A stretch of DNA of 60,783 nucleotides from an uncultured Prevotellaceae bacterium (GCA_902784755.1 CACZVX010000013.1:1-60783), one strand, 5' to 3'. Positions 9,019 to 18,380 are shown, counted from the first letter of the stretch. Notes: generated by a model not told the origin, from the letters alone. Numbers and translations: made by a program.

Positions 9019-10355
9019 AAGTCAACCGTATTATTTTGTCTTCGGCGGTGGCCCTTCTTGCCCTTTGCGGCAGGCCACTGCCTTCTTCAGCCGCCGACCC
9101 TCTGGCATCCATCATCGAACGCGATTTCTCCGGACGTGCCGACACGCTCACGACTGCATTCATCAATCAGTTTATGTCGCCATACGGCTTCTTCTGGGCC
9201 ATTCCCTCCTCCCATCCTGATCATGAGTCGCAGTCCGATTACCTCTATTGGCAGCAGGCCCACGCCATGGATGTGGTCATCTATTCCTATGAACGCATCC
9301 GCGACACCGACGCCACGAAGGCCAGCCGTTACAGGTCCTTTATGAGAGGATGGTACAATTCACATGCCCACAACTGGTATCACGACGATTCCGACCCGAC
9401 GGGCTTCCTCAACGAGTTTACCGACGATATGTGCTGGATTTCGCTCACCATGCTCCACATGTCGGAAGCCCTTCAGGCCGACCAGTATGCCGACATGGCA
9501 CGCACCCTCTTCGACAATTACATCGAGCCCCGCGGATGGCGCGATGAAAACGGGTTTTGGGGACTTCCCTGGAAATCTAACGACATGGGGCGCAACGCCT
9601 GCACCAACTCCCCAGGCTGTCTGCTGGCCTGCAAGCTCTACGAGCGCTATGGCGAACAGAAATACCTCGACACCGCCATTGAGATCTACCGCTATATGGA
9701 AGACCAGATCGTGAACCATCTCGGCAACACCGGCAGAGTGGAAGATCCCGCCCTCACCTATACGCAGGGCACCTTCGCCGAAGCCTGCCGCCGCCTCTAT
9801 CATGTCACCGGCGACGCCAACAAATTGTCGATGGCGCAGAAGGTGACGCTCTTCCTTGCCACCTCCAGTGCCTGCAACCACAACGGACTGCTCCGCCACG
9901 AAGGCACCTCTCTGGATCAGAGCATCTTCAAGGCCGTCGCCATTCCCTATCTCGTCAATATGGCCCTCGACACCGATGTTGATGAGAACTATCGCCGCAC
10001 CTTCGTTCGCTGCATGCAGCGAAACGCCAATGCCCTCTGGAGCAACCTCAATCTCAGCGCCTATCCCGCCACCTTCTGCAACTACTATTGGGGCGAGCCC
10101 TTCGACGAGACGCAGGTGCCCTCCCTCGGAGCCATGGCCAGCGGAGCCTCCCTCATGGAAGGCATGGCACGTCTGGGACTCCAGCTCACCGCGGAAGGCC
10201 CCACCGCCGTCACTTCCGTTCGCTCAAACGAAACCCTCTCACCGTCTGCCGTCTACACCCTCGATGGCAGACTCGTGAGGCAGGGTGCCGGTGCTGCCCG
10301 TTCCCTTCCCCGTGGCCTCTATGTCGTCAGTCACCGGAAAATCGCAATCAGGTAA
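9015..10355 (+). CDS. Secreted GH76 alpha-1,6-mannanase with type IX-like C-terminal signal
   Basis: A 446-residue protein with a signal peptide ending SSAAD. The (alpha/alpha)6-barrel family GH76 is recognised by the paired acids D137-D138 in FTDDMCW and by GLPWKSNDMGRNACTNSP and GTFAEACRRLYHVTGD. Family members cut the alpha-1,6-mannan backbone of yeast-type mannan. The last 35 residues (VYTLDGRLV, then LPRGLYVV and a basic IAIR end) resemble the short C-terminal sorting domains of type IX secretion cargo, so surface delivery is plausible; porX and a porW-like gene occur at 33-39 kb. The gene is C-rich at third positions. Confidence 0.9.
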   Translation: MKVNRIILSSAVALLALCGRPLPSSAADPLASIIERDFSGRADTLTTAFINQFMSPYGFFWAIPSSHPDHESQSDYLYWQQAHAMDVVIYSYERIRDTDATKASRYRSFMRGWYNSHAHNWYHDDSDPTGFLNEFTDDMCWISLTMLHMSEALQADQYADMARTLFDNYIEPRGWRDENGFWGLPWKSNDMGRNACTNSPGCLLACKLYERYGEQKYLDTAIEIYRYMEDQIVNHLGNTGRVEDPALTYTQGTFAEACRRLYHVTGDANKLSMAQKVTLFLATSSACNHNGLLRHEGTSLDQSIFKAVAIPYLVNMALDTDVDENYRRTFVRCMQRNANALWSNLNLSAYPATFCNYYWGEPFDETQVPSLGAMASGASLMEGMARLGLQLTAEGPTAVTSVRSNETLSPSAVYTLDGRLVRQGAGAARSLPRGLYVVSHRKIAIR

Positions 10356-10470
10356 TTCCCCGCTTATCGGTAAAGGTTTCTTGCCGTCGCCCTCAGGGCC
10401 CCTTTTCATAATTTCTGCGATGCAGTGTGCATTTTTCTTCACTCCAGCCATTACTTTCGCAGATATTTTG

Positions 10471-10478
10471 TATTTTTG
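10471..10478 (+). promoter_or_regulatory. -7 promoter box for the GH3 lipoprotein gene
   Basis: TATTTTTG lies 24 bases before the ATG at 10503. It suggests the GH3 gene is transcribed separately from the mannosidase operon, although read-through from GH76 is possible. Confidence 0.5.
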
Positions 10479-10502
10479 CAGCAAATAAAACAATCTTTAC
10501 CT

Positions 10503-12893
10503 ATGCGAAATCTTAGAATTCTTATCCCGTTATGCCTGCTGCTGGCCGTAGCAGCCTGCACCTCCGACAGCGTTGAACAGAAAATCGACGACCTTTACAG
10601 CCGTATGAGCATGGAGGAGCGTGTGGCCCAGTTGCGGGGCATGATGATGAACGACCTCTTCGACGAAAGCGGAAAGCTCGACACCCTCAAATGCCGCCAG
10701 CTCATCCCCAATGGCATCGGACATTTCTCGCAGTTCGCCAGTCAGGAATCGACTTGCGCCGACAGCATCCGCGACAAAGTGCTCGCCATCCAGCAGTGGC
10801 TCATCCACAACACCCCCAGCGGCATTCCCGCCCTCTTCCACGAAGAAGTGCTCACCGGGGTTACTACCCGCGACGCCACCATCTATCCCCAGCAGATCGG
10901 ACAAGCCTGCTCCTTCAACACCGAACTGGCAGAGAAGAAGACCTATCAGACAGGTCGTCAGCTGCGCCGCATCGGCGGACTCCTCTCCCTCTCGCCTATG
11001 GTCGATGTCGTGCGCACTCCCTCTTTCAACCGCTTGGAAGAATCCTATGGCGAAGATGCCTACCTCTCCGCAGCCCTAGGCACTGCTTTCGTGCGCGGCC
11101 TCCAGTTTGGCGGTCTTCGTGAAGGTGTGGGCACCTGCAGCAAGCATTTCCTCGGCTATGGCGGTGGCGGTGACGCCGAAGAGAAAGAACTCATGGAAGA
11201 AATCCTCCTTCCCCACGAGACCATGATCCGCGAAGGCGGCAGCAAGGTCGTCATGACCGGCTATCACGCCGTCCACGGCACCAATTGCGTCTGTAACAAA
11301 GAGATTATCGACGGCATCCTCCGCACCTATCTCCATTTCGACGGTATGATGGTGAGCGACTACACCTCCATCGAGCAGATTCCCGGGTTCCAGAGCCATA
11401 TGACGAGAGCTGCAGCCGCCATGAATGCCGGCAACGACGTCGATTTCCCCAAAGGCACCTCCTATGCCCATCTGCCCGATGCCATCGAGAAAGGACTCGT
11501 CTCCGAACAGGATTTCGAGAAAGCCGTGAAGCGCGTCCTCGCCTATAAGGCCAGTGTAGGCCTCCTTGATGAGAATCCCAATCTCTGTTCCACCGAGCAC
11601 ATCAATCTCGACACCCCCGATGAGCGGCAGACCGCCTACGAGCTCGCCACCCAGTCCGTCGTCCTCCTCAAGAACAACGGCATCCTGCCCCTCACCCCAG
11701 ATTCTTCACAACCGAAGGATTCTTCACTCTTCACTCTTCACTCTTCACTTAAAATCTTCCTCACCGGACCCAATGCCAATCAGATTTGGGCCATGACAGG
11801 CGACTACACCTATCCCAGCATGCGCTATTTCTGGCAGCAGAAGATAGAAGACGGCGAGCACCCCCACATCGTTACCCTTCGCGAAGGACTCGAGAACCGT
11901 AAGCCCGAAGGATTCCAGCTGAGCTACAGCCGCGGATGTGACTGGACCGAGCAAGTGGAGACTGTAGTGGAGAACAGCGGTGACGACCGTGTGAAATACC
12001 TCATCAGCCTGCAGAACCGCAAAATTGACAGTGGCGAGAAGACCGACCTCGGTGAAGCCCTTGCCATGGCCGCCAAGAGCGACGTCATCATTGCTGCCGT
12101 GGGCGAGAATGCCATCCTCTGCGGAGAGAACCGTGAGCGCACCAGCCTTCGTCTTCCAGGTCAACAGGAAGCCTTTGTGAAGAAACTGCTCGACACTGGC
12201 AAGCCCGTTGTCCTCATCGTCTTTGGCGGCCGTGCCCAGGTCATCAGTGGCATTGCCGACCGTTGCGCCGCCATCATCCAGGCATGGTATCCCGGAGAAG
12301 AAGGCGGCAACGCCCTGGCCGACATCCTCTATGGCAAGGTGTCGCCCTCCGGCAAACTCAGCGTCAGCTATCCTGCCGTAGAGATTCACGAACCCGTCTG
12401 CTACAATTATGCCGACAAGCCCGATGCCCGCATCGCATGGCCTTTCGGTTACGGACTCACCTATACCACCTTCGAATACAGCAATCTGCAGATTGACAAA
12501 GAAGTGCCCGCCTCCGGAAAACAGATACAGATCATCTTCGACATCAAGAACACCGGTAAGCGCGAAGCCGACGAAATTGTCCAGCTTTACGTGTCGCCTA
12601 CTGAGAGGCTGCAGTCCTTGCGTCCCATCCAGTTGCAGGGCTTCACCCGTGTCCGCCTGCGTCCCAATGAGATCCGCACCGTCACTATGCTCCTTTCTCC
12701 CCAGCAGTTAGGTCATTACGACACGTTGAAGCGTGCTGATAACGGTTTCGGCCAATGGACCGTATCCCCCGGAAACTATGTTCTCAAGATAGGATCCTCC
12801 TCCGCTGATATCCAGTTGCAGGACACCGTCACCGTAACGGATGCCGCCTACACCCAGCCCTTACGATCCAATTATTTCACGGTAACGAAATAA
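10503..12893 (+). CDS. GH3 beta-glycosidase lipoprotein with an in-frame repeat insertion
   Basis: A 796-residue GH3 enzyme with a lipobox AVAAC (cysteine 19). The N-terminal barrel carries the nucleophile D286 in MMVSDYTS. The second alpha/beta domain and a C-terminal fibronectin-III-like domain (SNLQIDKEVPASGKQ onward) complete the usual three-domain form. The start is the ATG after the promoter box at 10471-10478; the frame is open further upstream. Between NNGILPL and the expected GPNANQ strand lies an extra segment of about 16 residues (SSQPKDSSLFTLHSSL), encoded by four CTTCACT heptamers at 11701-11750. It probably forms a surface loop at the domain boundary. Exo-beta-glucosidase or xylosidase activity is the family default. 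Confidence 0.9.
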   Translation: MRNLRILIPLCLLLAVAACTSDSVEQKIDDLYSRMSMEERVAQLRGMMMNDLFDESGKLDTLKCRQLIPNGIGHFSQFASQESTCADSIRDKVLAIQQWLIHNTPSGIPALFHEEVLTGVTTRDATIYPQQIGQACSFNTELAEKKTYQTGRQLRRIGGLLSLSPMVDVVRTPSFNRLEESYGEDAYLSAALGTAFVRGLQFGGLREGVGTCSKHFLGYGGGGDAEEKELMEEILLPHETMIREGGSKVVMTGYHAVHGTNCVCNKEIIDGILRTYLHFDGMMVSDYTSIEQIPGFQSHMTRAAAAMNAGNDVDFPKGTSYAHLPDAIEKGLVSEQDFEKAVKRVLAYKASVGLLDENPNLCSTEHINLDTPDERQTAYELATQSVVLLKNNGILPLTPDSSQPKDSSLFTLHSSLKIFLTGPNANQIWAMTGDYTYPSMRYFWQQKIEDGEHPHIVTLREGLENRKPEGFQLSYSRGCDWTEQVETVVENSGDDRVKYLISLQNRKIDSGEKTDLGEALAMAAKSDVIIAAVGENAILCGENRERTSLRLPGQQEAFVKKLLDTGKPVVLIVFGGRAQVISGIADRCAAIIQAWYPGEEGGNALADILYGKVSPSGKLSVSYPAVEIHEPVCYNYADKPDARIAWPFGYGLTYTTFEYSNLQIDKEVPASGKQIQIIFDIKNTGKREADEIVQLYVSPTERLQSLRPIQLQGFTRVRLRPNEIRTVTMLLSPQQLGHYDTLKRADNGFGQWTVSPGNYVLKIGSSSADIQLQDTVTVTDAAYTQPLRSNYFTVTK
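11701..11750. repeat. Heptamer (CTTCACT) array inside the GH3 coding sequence
   Basis: Four consecutive CTTCACT words preceded by degenerate copies (ATTCTTCAC). The run is read in frame as SSLFTLHSSL. The same words occur in spacers at 28 kb and 17.6 kb and inside tsaE and cca. Confidence 0.85.
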
Positions 12894-12954
12894 GAGCCAA
12901 TCTCCCAAATAAGGTTTTCGGTTGTCTTTATTTTGTATAAATGAGAGAAAGTCG

Positions 12955-14625
12955 TTATTCAAATTTGTCTAATCGGTTCTTTTGGCCTGACGATATTCCG
13001 TTGATGTATTTCTCAATATTTGTATAACCGTCACCCGTCATGTCCTGATTGGCGTCTGAGGCGTCAAGAGGATTCAGTCCGTTTGCCTTTTCCCAGTCGT
13101 CGGGCATCCCGTCGAGGTCGCTGTCTTTGTATGGTTTCCATTTCTTATACTCAGGGAATCCGCCTATCTGCTGGACGTCTGTGATCATGCCGATTTTCCA
13201 GGAATCTTGCGGGAGTCGCCGGTGTTTGAAAAGATAGGAATCGGGGCGGGCGTCTTTGGCATAATAGGCCTTGCCGGTCTTTACTTCTTCTATGAATATC
13301 TCGTCCATTTTGTCTCTGCACGGGAGTTTGGCACCTGCATCTTTCAAGACATATTCGTAGGCTTGTTGAGCGGGCATGACGGTGAAGAACGGATGCTCGA
13401 AAGGTTCATGTCTGCGAATCATCTGCTCTATCTCATCGGTCATTTCCCGACTGCCTAACTGCACTCCTCCTTTCCAGTTGTCTGCTGAAACCGTCTGGTT
13501 TCCATCCACGATATTCCCTTCGCAATAGGTGGGGGATATTTCCAGGAATCCGTTCTTGTCGCGCTCTCCGTCGAGACGGACAATGCGGTGGCTTATCGGC
13601 TTTTCTTTCGGGGTGGCAGGACCTGGTTTGTAGTAGTTGTTGCAGATGTTGAATTTGGTGGAATACATGCCGCCATCGAGGGTTCTACCATACCAGTTGA
13701 ACATGACATTATTGACGAAATTGAAAATGCTTTCGCTGCCGACTCTGGGATTCCGCCCGTTGTTGCAGGTCCACAGGTTACGCATGAAGGATGCGTTTTC
13801 TCCTCCGATGATGGAGCCGAAACCGTGATTGAAGGTGTCGAGTGCCTTGGCGATGATGGAGTTCTGGATGGTCACGTTGACGGTAGGCAGTTTCACTGCA
13901 ACAGGTTTCTTGGCATCGTTGGTAAACATGTGACGGTAGAAGGAGATGTTCTCATCTAGTCCGAAAGCAACCGACAGATGGTCGAGCATGATATTACCGA
14001 CAGGATTGCCTCCCAGACAGTCGTCACACCGTCCCACCCATGTCTCGCCTCTGCGGATTCGCAAATAGCGGATGACCACATCGTGAGTATCTATCCATAC
14101 TGATTCTCCTATAATGCATACGCCTTCACCGGGTGCCGTCTGTCCTGCTATCGTGATGTAGGGGGCTCTGATGATCAGGGGGGACTTCAACCGGATGTAG
14201 CCCGAGACATTAAAGACGATGATACGCGCACCGCCCTGTTCGCACGCCCGGCGAAGTGAACCGATGCCGTCGTCGTTTAGGTTGGTTACGGTCAGCACTT
14301 TTCCGCCTCTTCCTCCGAAAGAGTACATGCCGCCGCCTTCTGCCCCGGGAAAGGCTGGAATCTTTGCTTGCGGCAAATCGGCTGGCCGGGAGGCCCTTGG
14401 CACATAGGACTTCCCTTTCGCATGTTCTGCACGGATGACGGGGAGTGCCACTTGCCAGGCGCTGTCACTATGGGCTTGGGCTTTGTCAATCAGTTTCTGA
14501 GCTGCTCTCCTATCTTCTGGAGGAATACTGGGATATTGTGCTCTCGCGGGAAGGAGAAAGAATAATCCGCAAAGGAGGAACCACGCGGGGATAGTTTTCA
14601 TGGGGCGTATGAGTAGTTTTTTCAT
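12955..14625 (-). CDS. Secreted pectate lyase-like protein (PL1 type)
   Basis: A 556-residue right-handed beta-helix protein. After a signal peptide (an alternative start is the ATG for MKTIPAW, nine codons in) comes FPGAEGGGMYSFGGRGGKV, typical of the polysaccharide lyase 1 group. It is followed by LNDDGIGSLRRAC, the helix strand APYITIAGQTAPGEG, and VVIRYLRIRRG. The C-terminus has Asp-rich calcium-loop-like repeats (DSDLDGMPDDWE, DANQDMTGDGYTN) resembling thrombospondin type 3 or dockerin-like loops. It should cleave pectate by beta-elimination. It is divergent from the PL22-like gene at 14875, so the pair forms a small pectin unit sharing a 250-base intergenic region. Confidence 0.85.
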   Translation of the reverse strand: MKKLLIRPMKTIPAWFLLCGLFFLLPARAQYPSIPPEDRRAAQKLIDKAQAHSDSAWQVALPVIRAEHAKGKSYVPRASRPADLPQAKIPAFPGAEGGGMYSFGGRGGKVLTVTNLNDDGIGSLRRACEQGGARIIVFNVSGYIRLKSPLIIRAPYITIAGQTAPGEGVCIIGESVWIDTHDVVIRYLRIRRGETWVGRCDDCLGGNPVGNIMLDHLSVAFGLDENISFYRHMFTNDAKKPVAVKLPTVNVTIQNSIIAKALDTFNHGFGSIIGGENASFMRNLWTCNNGRNPRVGSESIFNFVNNVMFNWYGRTLDGGMYSTKFNICNNYYKPGPATPKEKPISHRIVRLDGERDKNGFLEISPTYCEGNIVDGNQTVSADNWKGGVQLGSREMTDEIEQMIRRHEPFEHPFFTVMPAQQAYEYVLKDAGAKLPCRDKMDEIFIEEVKTGKAYYAKDARPDSYLFKHRRLPQDSWKIGMITDVQQIGGFPEYKKWKPYKDSDLDGMPDDWEKANGLNPLDASDANQDMTGDGYTNIEKYINGISSGQKNRLDKFE

Positions 14626-14781
14626 GAGAGTTGTTTCTTTTAAGACGGTTTGAATTTGTTTTGTAATAGGAGTGAGGTTGTGAGGTTAACGAAAACCTTC
14701 GGCATAAAGGAAAACTTTTCTTCGGAAATGGTAAAGAAATAAGAAAAATTGTTTTTCTTTTGTTTTATGCTCGTTTATCTG

Positions 14782-14789
14782 TATCTTTG
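14782..14789 (+). promoter_or_regulatory. Promoter of the PL22-like gene
   Basis: TATCTTTG at 14782-14789 has a TTTG -33 box at 14759-14762, a 19-base spacer, giving a leader of about 80 bases before the ATG at 14875. Confidence 0.65.
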
Positions 14790-14874
14790 TGCCATAGAAA
14801 ATGTAGTATCTGCAAGACGGAGGTTTCCAGTGGAGGAATAGGATATCATGAAATTAATATAAAAGAACAAAACT

Positions 14875-16206
14875 ATGAGAAAAATAATCATGATGGTTAC
14901 CGCTTTGATGAGTACGATGGCGTCAACGGCACAGATAGGAACGCGATACCCGTCGGAACGAAAAGTGATTAACGATCCCAAGACGGGTGTGGAATTGGTG
15001 TTCCTGACTAGCAAGAGTGGTACTGGAGATTCGAAGATTTACCAGACGCATAACCAATGGACTTCTGACGGGAAGTGGGTCGTTTTCCGCTCAGACCGCG
15101 TAAAGGGAGAAGCCATGGCTGTTAACGAGGAGACGGGTGATATCGTTCAGGTGACGGAAGGTGGTTTCACAGGTATGCTCTGTGTGGCCCGTCAATCGAT
15201 GAACCTCTATATCATGCGACCCGTGATAGACAAGAAGAATGTGCGGACAGGTATGGAGGTGGTGGAAATCAATCTCGAGCGTCTTTTTGCCGACTCAGAA
15301 GCAGGCAGGCTGAAGAAAAAGAAGGCTTATGAGCGCATATGCGGGATGATACCTGCTGAGATGTGCAGTGAGGGTGACATGGCTCTCGACGGCAGCGAGC
15401 AGTCGGTTTATTTCCGTCTGGACAAGGAATATGCCCGCAAGATGCCTATCGCAGAACCGATTGCGGAGAACTTCGGTCCCCGTAACATGGGGGCTGGTCC
15501 GGGCGGCATCGGGAAGATGGATCTCACGACGGGAAAGGCGGAGCCTGTGGTGGCTGTGCATTTCAAGGTAGGACACATTCAGGGCAACCCCTGGCATCCA
15601 GGGGAGGTTATCTTCTGTTGGGAGACAGGAGGAAAGGCTCCACAGCGCACATGGATGGTGAATGCCGACGGTACGAATCTGAGGCCCGTCTATCGTGAGA
15701 CAGAGCACGACTGGGTGACTCACGAGGCAGTTATCAGCGAGGACGAGATGGTGATTGCCATCATCGGTCACAGACCCATCAAGAGTGACGAGACCAAGAG
15801 CATCGACGGACTGGAGTCGTTTGCCCTGTCGAATGACTGGGGACCTTCTGGCACAAAGGAATATGCCACGGGGATTGCTGTGGTGAATATGCGCACGCGT
15901 GAATTGACGCTGGAAGGCCAAGTGCCCGGCGACAATTTCTGGCATGTGGCTGGCTCGCATGACGGACATTGGGTAGCGGGTGATGATTTCGCACGTGAGT
16001 TGTGGGTCATTGACCGGCATACGGGAGAACGAACTTTGCTGACGGCCGGACATAAGACAACGGCACGCGACCATGTGCACCCCACCTTCAAGCCAGACGG
16101 AACGGAGATAGAGATACAGTCGGCCATGCTCTCTGAAGACGGGCGCTCCATGAACATCTGCATCGTGCGTATGCCGCAGCAGCTGCTAAACCGGTATAGG
16201 AAATGA
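14875..16206 (+). CDS. Oligogalacturonate lyase-like protein (PL22 type)
   Basis: A 443-residue seven-bladed beta-propeller protein with a signal peptide (ending STAQ). HNQWTSDGKWVVFRSDR near residue 60, ETEHDWVTHEAVISEDE near 285 and RDHVHPTFKPDG near 400 resemble the metal-binding and substrate histidines of family 22 oligogalacturonide lyases. Those enzymes split short pectic oligomers into keto-uronates. Secretion to the periplasm fits a role after the PL1-like enzyme encoded divergently. A strong intrinsic terminator follows at 16231-16259. Confidence 0.82.
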   Translation: MRKIIMMVTALMSTMASTAQIGTRYPSERKVINDPKTGVELVFLTSKSGTGDSKIYQTHNQWTSDGKWVVFRSDRVKGEAMAVNEETGDIVQVTEGGFTGMLCVARQSMNLYIMRPVIDKKNVRTGMEVVEINLERLFADSEAGRLKKKKAYERICGMIPAEMCSEGDMALDGSEQSVYFRLDKEYARKMPIAEPIAENFGPRNMGAGPGGIGKMDLTTGKAEPVVAVHFKVGHIQGNPWHPGEVIFCWETGGKAPQRTWMVNADGTNLRPVYRETEHDWVTHEAVISEDEMVIAIIGHRPIKSDETKSIDGLESFALSNDWGPSGTKEYATGIAVVNMRTRELTLEGQVPGDNFWHVAGSHDGHWVAGDDFARELWVIDRHTGERTLLTAGHKTTARDHVHPTFKPDGTEIEIQSAMLSEDGRSMNICIVRMPQQLLNRYRK

Positions 16207-16230
16207 GGTTTGAGGTTAGAATAAAAAAGA

Positions 16231-16259
16231 AAAAAGTCGCTGACAATCAGCGACTTTTT
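16231..16259. terminator. Bidirectional intrinsic terminator
   Basis: A perfect 13-base stem (AAAAAGTCGCTGA with TCAGCGACTTTTT) around a three-base loop, flanked by A and T runs so it works on both strands. It ends the PL22-like gene on the plus strand and lies five bases past the 3' end of tRNA-Lys on the minus strand. Confidence 0.85.
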
Positions 16260-16263
16260 TCTT

Positions 16264-16339
16264 TGGTGATCCGTTTGGGGCTCGAACCCAAGACCCCAAC
16301 ATTAAAAGTGTTGTGCTCTACCTGCTGAGCTAACGGATC
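16264..16339 (-). tRNA. tRNA-Lys (anticodon TTT)
   Basis: On the minus strand a full cloverleaf can be drawn: acceptor GATCCGT/ACGGATC, D-stem GCTC/GAGC, anticodon stem CAACA/TGTTG around CTTTTAA, and T-stem TTGGG/CCCAA around TTCGAGC. Discriminator A and an encoded CCA follow at 16264-16267. The anticodon is TTT. All stems pair perfectly. Confidence 0.97.
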
Positions 16340-16364
16340 TCCGGTATTGCTTCAAAAGCGGGTG

Positions 16365-16372
16365 CAAAGTTA
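16365..16372 (-). promoter_or_regulatory. Promoter of tRNA-Lys
   Basis: Minus-strand TAACTTTG with a TTTG -33 box at 16392-16395 (19-base spacer), 25 bases upstream of the tRNA 5' end. Confidence 0.65.
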
Positions 16373-16396
16373 CGATTAAAAATCGAAACTGCAAAA

Positions 16397-17578
16397 TTAT
16401 TCTTCGGTTTTTTCATCTTTTTGTGTCTCTTGGGGCTCTGTGAGCTGTTCAGAGGGGTTGATAAGGACGGTTTCCTGCCCTTCAGGCAGAGTTTCAAGTC
16501 CCACATCGTCGTCTTCTTCCCGTGTCACATAGCGTTTGTAGTAGGCAATGATGATTGTGGTGAGGGGAAGGGCGATGATCAAACCGATGAAGCCAAGGAG
16601 TGATCCCCAGACGGAGAGTGAGAGGAGCAGGATGGCGGGGTTGAGTCCCATGGCTTTCCCCATGATTTTCGGGGTGATGATCATGTCGATGATGATCTGT
16701 ACAATGATGAAGATGGCAACGGCGGAGATGAGGATGATCCAGAAGTTCTCCCCGGTGTCGACAGCTTTCAGCAGGGCCAGGAAGACGGTGGGGATGAGGG
16801 CGAAGGTATGGAGATAGGGCACCATGTCCATGATGCCGATGAGTATGCCGAGGCCGATGGCCATGGGGAAGTCGATGATGGTGAAGCCGATGCAGAAGAG
16901 AATTCCCATGCAGAGGGCCACAAGTCCCTGTCCGCGGATGTAGTTATTGAGGGCTTGCTCCACATCTTTCATGAGTGAGTGCCAAAAGGGACGCACCTTC
17001 TTGGGGAAGATGCGAATCCAGTTCTCAGTGAGGTATTCGTAATCGAGCAGGATGAAGAACATGTAGAGCAGGGCTATCAGGGAGCCGATGATGCTGATGA
17101 TGTAGTTGGCTCCCTTGCCGATGAACTTGAACACGTGGGGCATGGCCTCGCGAATACCATTGGTGAAGTCTTGGCTTTTGACGATGCTGGTGATTTCTTT
17201 ACCGTTGTCGTTGATCCATTGCTGTACGACTTCGGGGATGCTGGTGATATGGGCGGTCTTATGTATATAGGCGGTCATGAGGTTGCCCAGTTTGCTGAAC
17301 TGTTCGATCATGGGCGGGATGATGAGCCAGATGACGCCTCCCACGATGGCAATGACGAAGATGAGGGTCACAATAATACTCAACGCGCGCGTGGGTACAT
17401 GTAATTTATATTGTATGAACTTGACGATGGGGTAGAGCAAATAGGCGAATAACCATGCTACAAAGAACGGCAGCAGTACGGTGCTGAGGCGGTTGACAAG
17501 CAAGTAGATGCCGATGATGAGCAGGGCAATCATGGCCCAGCGGATAAATCGGTCGAAGGTTATCTCCTTTTCAAGCAT
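16397..17578 (-). CDS. AI-2E/PerM family membrane transporter
   Basis: A 393-residue membrane protein with the AI-2E family layout: two N-terminal helices, a third, a periplasmic helical region of about 100 residues (MIEQFSKLGNL to NYIISIIGS), then four or five further helices containing GILIGIMDMVPYLH and IALPLTTIIIAYYKR. A charged Glu/Thr-rich cytoplasmic tail follows. Members are proposed exporters (autoinducer-2 in E. coli) or ion antiporters; the substrate here is unknown. It lies downstream of tdk, separated by a 100-base heptamer-type repeat, and may be co-transcribed with it. Confidence 0.88.
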   Translation of the reverse strand: MLEKEITFDRFIRWAMIALLIIGIYLLVNRLSTVLLPFFVAWLFAYLLYPIVKFIQYKLHVPTRALSIIVTLIFVIAIVGGVIWLIIPPMIEQFSKLGNLMTAYIHKTAHITSIPEVVQQWINDNGKEITSIVKSQDFTNGIREAMPHVFKFIGKGANYIISIIGSLIALLYMFFILLDYEYLTENWIRIFPKKVRPFWHSLMKDVEQALNNYIRGQGLVALCMGILFCIGFTIIDFPMAIGLGILIGIMDMVPYLHTFALIPTVFLALLKAVDTGENFWIILISAVAIFIIVQIIIDMIITPKIMGKAMGLNPAILLLSLSVWGSLLGFIGLIIALPLTTIIIAYYKRYVTREEDDDVGLETLPEGQETVLINPSEQLTEPQETQKDEKTEE

Positions 17579-17678
17579 ATTCTAAAGTGAAGAGTGAAGA
17601 ATTAAGAATAAAAAGTGAAGAATTAAGAGTTGTTGCCTCGGCAATTATCAATTATCAATTCTCAATGAAGAGTGATGA
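17579..17678. repeat. Composite heptamer repeat, copy 1
   Basis: AGTGAAG and AATTAAG words run into AGTTGTTGCC, a small hairpin TTGCC-TC-GGCAA and then ATTATCAATTATCAATT. Essentially the same order of parts recurs at 19971-20040 and, reversed, at 39318-39385, so this is a dispersed element and not chance low complexity. Confidence 0.8.
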
Positions 17679-18290
17679 CTAGAAGAGAGTGGGCTGCTGG
17701 TCGTCTTCCTGCTTCTCTGCTTGGATGGCCTTTTGGTAACATTCACGGCAGAGGGGCTCGTATTCCTGTGTCTCTCCAAGGAGGACGCGCTTGTCGCTCT
17801 GTACCAGACGGTGACTGAGATAGGCCAGGGAACCGCATTTGACGCAGATGGCATGCACCTTGGTCACTTCGTCGGCGATGGCACAGAGGGCTGGAATGGG
17901 GCCGAAGGGTACACCGCGGAAGTCCATGTCGAGACCGGCAATGATGACGCGTATGCCGCGATTGGCCAGTTCGTTACAGACGCTCACCAGACCTTCGTCG
18001 AGAAACTGGGCTTCGTCGATGCCAACCACGTCGATGTCGGTGGCGAGCAGGAGAATGCTTGCCGAAGAGTCGATGGGGGTGGAAAGAATGGCGTTCTGGT
18101 CGTGGCTGACAACTTCTTCATCGGAATAGCGCGTATCGATGCTTGGCTTGAAAATCTCAACGCGCTGCCTGGCAAACTTGGCCCTTTTCAGACGGCGGAT
18201 GAGTTCCTCGGTCTTGCCTGAGAACATGGATCCACATACCACTTCAATGCGTCCGGGACGGTGTATTTCACCTTCAAGGTTATTTGTCAT
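17679..18290 (-). CDS. tdk: Thymidine kinase
   Basis: A 203-residue type II thymidine kinase of the salvage pathway, phosphorylating thymidine to dTMP. The Walker A loop is [11 protein letters not shown], the Walker B-like segment is [10 protein letters not shown], and [10 protein letters not shown] gives the family's substrate region. A zinc site is formed by CVKCG and CRECY in the lasso domain. Full length. The promoter lies at 18310-18317 and is divergent from rsmI. Confidence 0.96.
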   Translation of the reverse strand: MTNNLEGEIHRPGRIEVVCGSMFSGKTEELIRRLKRAKFARQRVEIFKPSIDTRYSDEEVVSHDQNAILSTPIDSSASILLLATDIDVVGIDEAQFLDEGLVSVCNELANRGIRVIIAGLDMDFRGVPFGPIPALCAIADEVTKVHAICVKCGSLAYLSHRLVQSDKRVLLGETQEYEPLCRECYQKAIQAEKQEDDQQPTLF

Positions 18291-18309
18291 AATAGCTGTT
18301 TTTTCTGCA

Positions 18310-18317
18310 CAAAGGTA
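18310..18317 (-). promoter_or_regulatory. Promoter of tdk
   Basis: Minus-strand TACCTTTG with a TTTG -33 box at 18338-18341, a 20-base spacer. It is back to back with the rsmI promoter. Confidence 0.7.
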
Positions 18318-18380
18318 GCGAAAGGTTTTAAAAATTGCAAAGAAATGGCTGTTTTTTTTGTTTCATACGAATAAATAGCT

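Noticed and set aside
10385-10410. Terminator after GH76 (GCCC-TCA-GGGC)
   Set aside because: The stem is only four bases, too weak to list as a terminator.
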